Origin: Bacteroidota bacterium | GTDB lineage: Bacteria > Bacteroidota > Bacteroidia > Bacteroidales > JAAUTT01 | Length of the DNA: 64,000 nucleotides | Assembly (NCBI GenBank): GCA_023429135.1 | Contig: JAEYWD010000080.1 | Coordinates: 14,573 to 78,572, forward strand | Direction of reading: 5' to 3' | Shown here: piece after piece, positions 60,328 through 64,000 of the stretch | How positions within the stretch are numbered: the first letter of the stretch is position 1 | Layout: each line of letters starts with the position of its first letter | Notes under the pieces: model-generated | Databases searched by the model: none | Told to the model about the DNA's origin: nothing | Seen by the model: the letters and a program-made list of their open reading frames with translations, nothing else | Translations under genes and position numbers: made by a program

Positions 60328-62583
60328 TTGCCAAAGTTAATTCAGGATTTGGCTTTAATTCTTCTTGTTGGCGCTGTTGTAACACTGCTATTTAAGAAAA
60401 TACGGCAACCGGTAGTTCTGGGCTATATCATAGCCGGTTTTATGGTGGGACCTCACTTATCCATTGTTCCTACCGTAGCCGATACCGAAAATGTTAAAAC
60501 GCTTGCCGAAATCGGGGTTATCTTCCTGTTATTCAGTTTAGGACTGGAGTTTAATATAAAAAAGGTGATGCACATCGGAGGGCCCTCCTCGGTAACAGCA
60601 TTGGTTGAAGTTGTTGTGATTACCGTTTCAGGTTATATCCTGGGGCAATTACTGGGTTGGTCAACCATGGATAGTATTTTCCTGGGCGGAATGCTTGCCA
60701 GCTCATCAACAACCATAATCATTAAAGCGTTCGACGACCTGGGTGTTCGGTCCAGGCAATACGCCCGTATTGTTTTCGGGGTGCTTATTGTGGAAGATAT
60801 TGTAGTTATTATGCTGCTGGTGTTATTACCTGCAATATCGGTTGCTCAGCAAATACAGGGAGTGGAGCTTTTACTTACTTTTTTGAAACTCTTTGCATTT
60901 CTCGTTATTATGTTTGTGGCAGGAATTTTTATTCTGCCGCCTCTTTTCCGCAAGGCTAAGCAATTGTTCAATGAGGAGACCTTGCTGATATTCTCGGTAG
61001 GTCTTTGCCTGGGAATGGTTGTTCTTTCCACCAGGTTTGGCTTATCGGCCGAACTGGGAGCTTTTATCATGGGCTTTATTCTTGCTGAATCAACCTCGGC
61101 CGAAAAAATTGAACATGTAATCAAACCCGTTAAGGATTTATTTGCCTCTGTGTTTTTTGTTTCTATCGGGATGATGATCGACCCTGCATTGATGAAGGAA
61201 AATGTTTGGTCCATTCTGGCTGTTACAAGTCTCACTATTTTCGGGAAATTATTTAGTACAACCCTTGGAGCCATTATTTCAGGACAACCTTTAAAACAAT
61301 CCGTTCAGGTAGGAATGAGTATGGCTCAGATAGGGGAGTTTGCTTTTATTGTTGCTACTTTGGGACTGTCTCTTGGAGTAATTAGCGATTTCTTATTTCC
61401 CGTTGCGGTGGGCGCATCAGTAATCACCACCTTTACTACTCCTTACATGATCCAGTATTCCGATAAATTTTACGGGTATATTGAAAAGCGACTACCTCCC
61501 CGTTGGTTATCAGCGCTCAAAATTTACAGTTCAAGTACCCGCGAAATCCAAATTGAAAAATCGTGGCGAAAGGTCCTGCGGCAATATCTTGTTATTGTTG
61601 TTACTAATGGAATTGTTGCCGTTACGCTTATATTATTGTCGGTAAACTTTTTGTTACCCTTACTTGCAGCATTCTTTAATAACGATATAATTAGCGGTCT
61701 TGCTGATCTTTTAGTAACAATTATTATAATATCTCCTTTTCTATGGGCTTTAATGGCAAAACGATTACAGAACAAAGATTACCGCAATTTGTGGGTCGAT
61801 AAGCGATACAACCATGGGCCATTATTGGTTGCTGAAGCGGTTAGGGTTTTAATCGGAGTTTTGATTATAGGTTTTCTGGTCGATAAAATCTTTTCGGCTA
61901 TGGTGGCTCTTTTTGTCCTGGTACCTGTTATTATTATTATCATCATGTTTTTTTCGAAGCAGATTAACAAATTCTATCATCGCCTCGAAAAGCATTTTCT
62001 GGTTAATCTCAACCTGAACGAATCAGAGCCTTCACCAACAGATGATAAGCTTGTGAATGCTACCGATAAATTTAATCAGTCACCCTGGGATGCGCAAATT
62101 GTCGAAATGGATGTTACCACAAATGCCGGATTTGTAGGTAAAACACTTCAGGAGCTTGGCTGGCGCGAGAAATTTGGAATAAATGTAGCCTTTATCAAGC
62201 GGGGCGATGAATTAATCTATGCTCCAACCAAAAACAGCATACTTTATCCCTTCGACAGGGTGGGATTAATCGCCACTGACGATCAGCTTCCCATAATCAG
62301 TTCAATTTTTGCCCCTGAAACCTCGAACGAGAACATAGGTACATCTATCAACCATATTGTTGTACAAAATCTGAATGTAAAGGAGCATAGCTGGCTGATA
62401 GGCCTTACAATTAACACTTCCCAGATAAGGGAAAAAATTCATGGACTTGTTATTGGCTTGGAGCGAAAAAATGAGCACTTACTGAATCCTGAGTCATCTA
62501 CAGTCTTTGAGAAGGGAGATATTATATGGGTTGTTGGCGACAGGCAGCTAATTCATCAGCTCAGAAGTAATAACCATGCATAA
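60319..62583 (+). CDS. CPA2-family monovalent cation:proton antiporter with tandem RCK_C domains
   Basis: This 754-residue protein starts with a 12-13-helix Na+/H+-exchanger domain (about 5-395; QPVVLGYIIAGFMVGPHLSIV, LFSLGLEFNIKK, GGMLASSSTTIIIKAF, LIVEDIVVIMLL) as in KefB/KefC/YbaL. Three or four further helices (about 420-545) connect to two successive RCK_C/TrkA_C regulatory modules (about 590-665 and 672-750; WLIGLTINTSQIREKIHGLVI). The NAD-binding RCK_N domain of KefB/C is missing. It probably exchanges K+ or Na+ for protons under ligand control. The nhaA gene starts 17 bp downstream, so the two form an operon. Confidence 0.92.
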   Translation: MEHLPKLIQDLALILLVGAVVTLLFKKIRQPVVLGYIIAGFMVGPHLSIVPTVADTENVKTLAEIGVIFLLFSLGLEFNIKKVMHIGGPSSVTALVEVVVITVSGYILGQLLGWSTMDSIFLGGMLASSSTTIIIKAFDDLGVRSRQYARIVFGVLIVEDIVVIMLLVLLPAISVAQQIQGVELLLTFLKLFAFLVIMFVAGIFILPPLFRKAKQLFNEETLLIFSVGLCLGMVVLSTRFGLSAELGAFIMGFILAESTSAEKIEHVIKPVKDLFASVFFVSIGMMIDPALMKENVWSILAVTSLTIFGKLFSTTLGAIISGQPLKQSVQVGMSMAQIGEFAFIVATLGLSLGVISDFLFPVAVGASVITTFTTPYMIQYSDKFYGYIEKRLPPRWLSALKIYSSSTREIQIEKSWRKVLRQYLVIVVTNGIVAVTLILLSVNFLLPLLAAFFNNDIISGLADLLVTIIIISPFLWALMAKRLQNKDYRNLWVDKRYNHGPLLVAEAVRVLIGVLIIGFLVDKIFSAMVALFVLVPVIIIIIMFFSKQINKFYHRLEKHFLVNLNLNESEPSPTDDKLVNATDKFNQSPWDAQIVEMDVTTNAGFVGKTLQELGWREKFGINVAFIKRGDELIYAPTKNSILYPFDRVGLIATDDQLPIISSIFAPETSNENIGTSINHIVVQNLNVKEHSWLIGLTINTSQIREKIHGLVIGLERKNEHLLNPESSTVFEKGDIIWVVGDRQLIHQLRSNNHA

Positions 62584-62600
62584 AATTTAAAAAAGTTAAA

Positions 62601-63791
62601 ATGAGAATAACAAAATTATATAAGGAATTCTTCCAAAGCGAAAAGGCCGGCGGGCTTATATTAATTGTTTGCACCGTTGTTTCGCTCATTATTTCAAATT
62701 CTCCATTTGGGGCCGATTACCTTCATTTGTGGCATATCAAACTGGGACCGCTTAGTTTAGGTCATTGGATTAATGATGCATTAATGACATTTTTCTTTTT
62801 GTTAATTGGGCTGGAGCTTGAACGAGAAATTTATAAAGGAGAGCTGTCGAAATTCAAAGATGCGCTGCTTCCGATTTTTGCTGCTATTGGCGGTATGGCT
62901 GTACCAGCAACTATTTATTTCCTGATAAACCGGGGTGAGCCTACCCTCTCCGGAACAGGTATTCCCACAGCAACCGATATTGCCTTTGCCCTGGGAATTC
63001 TATCCCTGCTGGGAAATCGCGTTCCTGTTTCGCTTAAAATATTCCTTACAGCTTTGGCGGTTATCGACGATTTGGGTGCAATCATTATCATCTCCATTTT
63101 TTATACAAAAACCCTGGTATTATCGAATTTATTTATATCTCTTGGCATTTTCGGTCTCCTCGTTGTATTGAACCGGCTTAAGATTAAAAGCCTGATTCCA
63201 TATCTGATCGGGGGTGTTTTAATGTGGTATTTTATGCTGAATTCTGGGGTGCATGCTACCATTACGGGGGTGCTGCTGGCGTTTGCGGTGCCATTCGGTA
63301 AAGGCGATAAGCAGTCCCCTTCGTATACTTTACAGCATTTTCTGCATCATCCGGTTGCATTTTTTGTACTTCCGGTTTTTGCGCTTGCAAACACAGCTAT
63401 TTTACTGAATGCTAATGTTGCAGAGGTCTTAACTTTAAATTACAGCCTTGGTATTGCGGCGGGGTTGATTATCGGGAAACCGGTAGGTATTTTTTTATTT
63501 TCCTATCTGTCGGCCAAAACAGGAATTACCAAATTGCCACCAGAACTTAACTGGAAGGCAATTTTTGGAGTAGGTTTTCTGGGAGGGATTGGGTTTACCA
63601 TGTCCATATTTATTACTTTACTGGCCTTTGATAACGAAACTTTTATAAATAACGCCAAGCTTGCTATTCTTGTATCTTCTCTTATTGCAGGAGTTATTGG
63701 GTATCTGGTACTTAATTTTTCACTGAAGGAACGAAGTCATGTAACGGAAGAAATCCCCAGTGAAGATGATATGCCATATACCGGAAAATAA
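62601..63791 (+). CDS. nhaA: Na+/H+ antiporter NhaA
   Basis: This 396-residue membrane protein has the full NhaA architecture. The ion-binding aspartates are Asp156-Asp157 in ALAVIDDLGAIIIISIFY, with the conserved Asp126 in GIPTATDIAFALGIL, and the C-terminal GFLGGIGFTMSIFITLLAF is also a family hallmark. The N-terminal EFFQSEKAGGLILI and the amphipathic pH-sensor region are present. It exports Na+ in exchange for two protons. It lies 17 bp after the CPA2 antiporter gene. A sodium antiporter fits with the Na+-pumping decarboxylase encoded in the same window. Confidence 0.96.
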   Translation: MRITKLYKEFFQSEKAGGLILIVCTVVSLIISNSPFGADYLHLWHIKLGPLSLGHWINDALMTFFFLLIGLELEREIYKGELSKFKDALLPIFAAIGGMAVPATIYFLINRGEPTLSGTGIPTATDIAFALGILSLLGNRVPVSLKIFLTALAVIDDLGAIIIISIFYTKTLVLSNLFISLGIFGLLVVLNRLKIKSLIPYLIGGVLMWYFMLNSGVHATITGVLLAFAVPFGKGDKQSPSYTLQHFLHHPVAFFVLPVFALANTAILLNANVAEVLTLNYSLGIAAGLIIGKPVGIFLFSYLSAKTGITKLPPELNWKAIFGVGFLGGIGFTMSIFITLLAFDNETFINNAKLAILVSSLIAGVIGYLVLNFSLKERSHVTEEIPSEDDMPYTGK

Positions 63792-63963
63792 ATTTCTCAG
63801 CTTTGCTTAATTCTACTTTGACAGATTAGTTTGTAAATATTTAATTAGCCACTAATACACGAATTGAGCCACTCAAACTGCGTGGGTTTTCGTGTAAATT
63901 ATCAAAGGAGGATGCAGTTATATTGAATAAACAGAGAATGTTAATGCATAATATTCACGAATA

Positions 63964-63983
63964 ACCGAAAACAAGTTTTCGGT
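63964..63983. promoter_or_regulatory. Perfect 20-bp palindrome at the window end
   Basis: ACCGAAAACAAGTTTTCGGT is perfectly self-complementary except for its 4-nt centre. It lies 173 bp after nhaA, in a gap that shows no gene up to the window end. It could be a terminator stem or an operator for a gene beyond the edge. Confidence 0.4.
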
Positions 63984-64000
63984 GAAAAAACTTTTCATTA

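Noticed and set aside
1..64000. CRISPR array, tRNA, rRNA, prophage or intact insertion sequence
   Set aside because: I found no regularly spaced identical repeats with unique spacers, no cloverleaf or TTC-loop signature in the gaps, no rRNA-like stretch, and no transposase or phage structural gene. The tandem array at 59887-60178 has no spacers.

Overview
The window looks like chromosomal DNA of a Bacteroidota bacterium, most likely from the Bacteroidales/Marinilabiliales group. The evidence is a SusC/SusD pair controlled by an ECF sigma factor and a FecR anti-sigma factor, a diheme-type frdCAB (succinate dehydrogenase/fumarate reductase) operon, and several promoters that fit the Bacteroidota consensus TTTG-N19-TAnnTTTG. 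LytTR/LytS pairs, OadB and a Kup transporter fit the same picture. I see no rRNA, tRNA, CRISPR array, prophage or intact transposase.

Region 1 (1-26.6 kb) is a large polysaccharide utilisation locus (PUL) on the + strand. After the 3' end of an esterase/peptidase-like gene come an ECF sigma factor, FecR, SusC and SusD. A strong hairpin terminator separates SusD from a tightly packed train of exported enzymes: GH2 (endo-beta-mannosidase-like), GH3, GH92, a sialidase-fold protein, GH29 with a discoidin domain, GH35, GH20 with PA14, a second GH29, and a 902-residue lipoprotein with two transglutaminase-like cores. The mix (alpha-fucosidases, beta-galactosidase, beta-hexosaminidase, alpha-mannosidase, beta-mannosidase and a possible beta-xylosidase) suits stepwise removal of a fucosylated complex N-glycan, perhaps of plant type. 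The last protein resembles the catalytic region of the Png1/transglutaminase superfamily but lacks the usual catalytic Asp.

Region 2 (26.6-40.5 kb) is regulatory. A 14-blade-propeller histidine kinase and a LytTR regulator are separated by a HEPN/MNT toxin-antitoxin pair that has its own promoter. An NtrB/NtrC-type pair is divergent from an ABC exporter that carries a sigma-54-like promoter and upstream palindromes. Next come an OsmC protein and a LiaF-like/LytS/LytTR envelope-stress operon.

Region 3 (40.5-64 kb) holds a sulfotransferase overlapping an HprK-like kinase, frdCAB divergent from a Xaa-Pro aminopeptidase through overlapping promoters, gamma-glutamyltransferase, an alpha/beta hydrolase, OadG-like/OadB, Kup, TatA, a CorC-type protein, two genes of unknown function, a CPA2 antiporter with tandem RCK_C domains, and NhaA. 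The gaps here are full of structured dispersed repeats. These include a roughly 400-bp element with perfect 17-bp terminal inverted repeats, present intact on one side of corC and in degraded form on the other, and a 21-nt minisatellite upstream of the antiporter.
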